In this document: positions 7,045 through 7,106 of the stretch, in pieces
How positions within the stretch are numbered: position 1 is the first letter of the stretch
How the letters are laid out: every line of letters begins with the position of its first letter
Position numbers and translations under genes: made by a program
Notes under the pieces: generated by a model
Database searches by the model: none
What the model was told of the DNA's origin: nothing
Seen by the model: the letters and a program-made list of their open reading frames with translations, nothing else
From: Desulfocapsa sp.
GTDB taxonomy: Bacteria; Desulfobacterota; Desulfobulbia; Desulfobulbales; Desulfocapsaceae
NCBI GenBank assembly: GCA_029934915.1
Contig: JAOZLI010000143.1
Coordinates: 1-7,106 of the forward strand
Direction of reading: 5' to 3'
DNA length: 7,106 nucleotides

Positions 7045-7106
7045 TGTAGGAGCTCGCCCCCGCGAGCGATTGTAGGATGTTGATAACTCAACAAAATCGC
7101 CCGCAG
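7045..7106. repeat. REP-like repeat with two hairpins, cut by the window end
   Basis: Two copies of TGTAGGA (7045-7051 and 7071-7077) each lead into a short perfect hairpin. The first is GCTCGC/GCGAGC around CCCC (7052-7067); the second is TGTTGA/TCAACA around TAAC (7078-7093). The second is enclosed by a further pair, GCGATT (7066-7071) with AATCGC (7095-7100). A GTAGGAGC core followed by a GC-rich stem and GCGAT is typical of bacterial REP elements, which occur in many copies between genes and are linked to RAYT (Y1 transposase) activity. The right part is probably incomplete. Copy number in the genome cannot be seen here. Confidence 0.55.

Noticed and set aside
7078..7093. Integron attC-like core in the GTTGATAAC stretch
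   Set aside because: It does not fit GTTRRRY, there is no matching RYYYAAC partner, and no cassette or integrase is present; a REP-like hairpin explains it better.

Overview
The window comes from a Gram-negative bacterium: it encodes a TonB-dependent outer-membrane receptor, which requires an outer membrane. Base composition is intermediate. The gene styles (MdlA/MdlB-like half-transporters, a PAS-GGDEF protein, a REP-like repeat with a GTAGGAGC core) would suit a proteobacterium or a member of Desulfobacterota, but nothing here fixes the taxon.

Layout. Positions 1-1640 (+) hold the 3' three quarters or so of a TonB-dependent receptor whose 5' end lies outside the window. After a 50-base gap come two half-size ABC transporters of the exporter fold (1691-3499 and 3492-5285, both +). 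They overlap by 8 bases and are almost certainly translated together as a heterodimer. Their nucleotide-binding domains carry complementary motif losses: the first lacks the catalytic Glu and the switch His, and the second lacks a proper LSGGQ signature. This predicts one degenerate and one competent ATP site. Facing them on the minus strand, and overlapping the end of the second ABC gene by 27 bases, is a soluble protein with three PAS domains and a C-terminal GGDEF diguanylate cyclase domain (5259-6905). The remaining 201 bases (6906-7106) contain no gene. They hold a 10-base palindrome, a large perfect inverted repeat just upstream of the cyclase gene, and a GC-rich REP-like double hairpin that runs off the window end.

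How the parts may work together. The three plus-strand genes are close and co-directional, so the receptor and the ABC heterodimer may form one transport unit. Either the ABC pair imports what the receptor delivers (as FyuA with YbtPQ), or it exports a compound whose loaded form the receptor recovers. No binding protein, biosynthetic gene or regulator is present to decide between these. The cyclase is convergent, belongs to a separate transcription unit, and probably makes cyclic di-GMP in response to a cytoplasmic signal. All genes are intact apart from the edge truncation. The window looks mostly ordinary; the receptor/exporter-fold pairing and the structured DNA upstream of the cyclase are the points most worth a second look.
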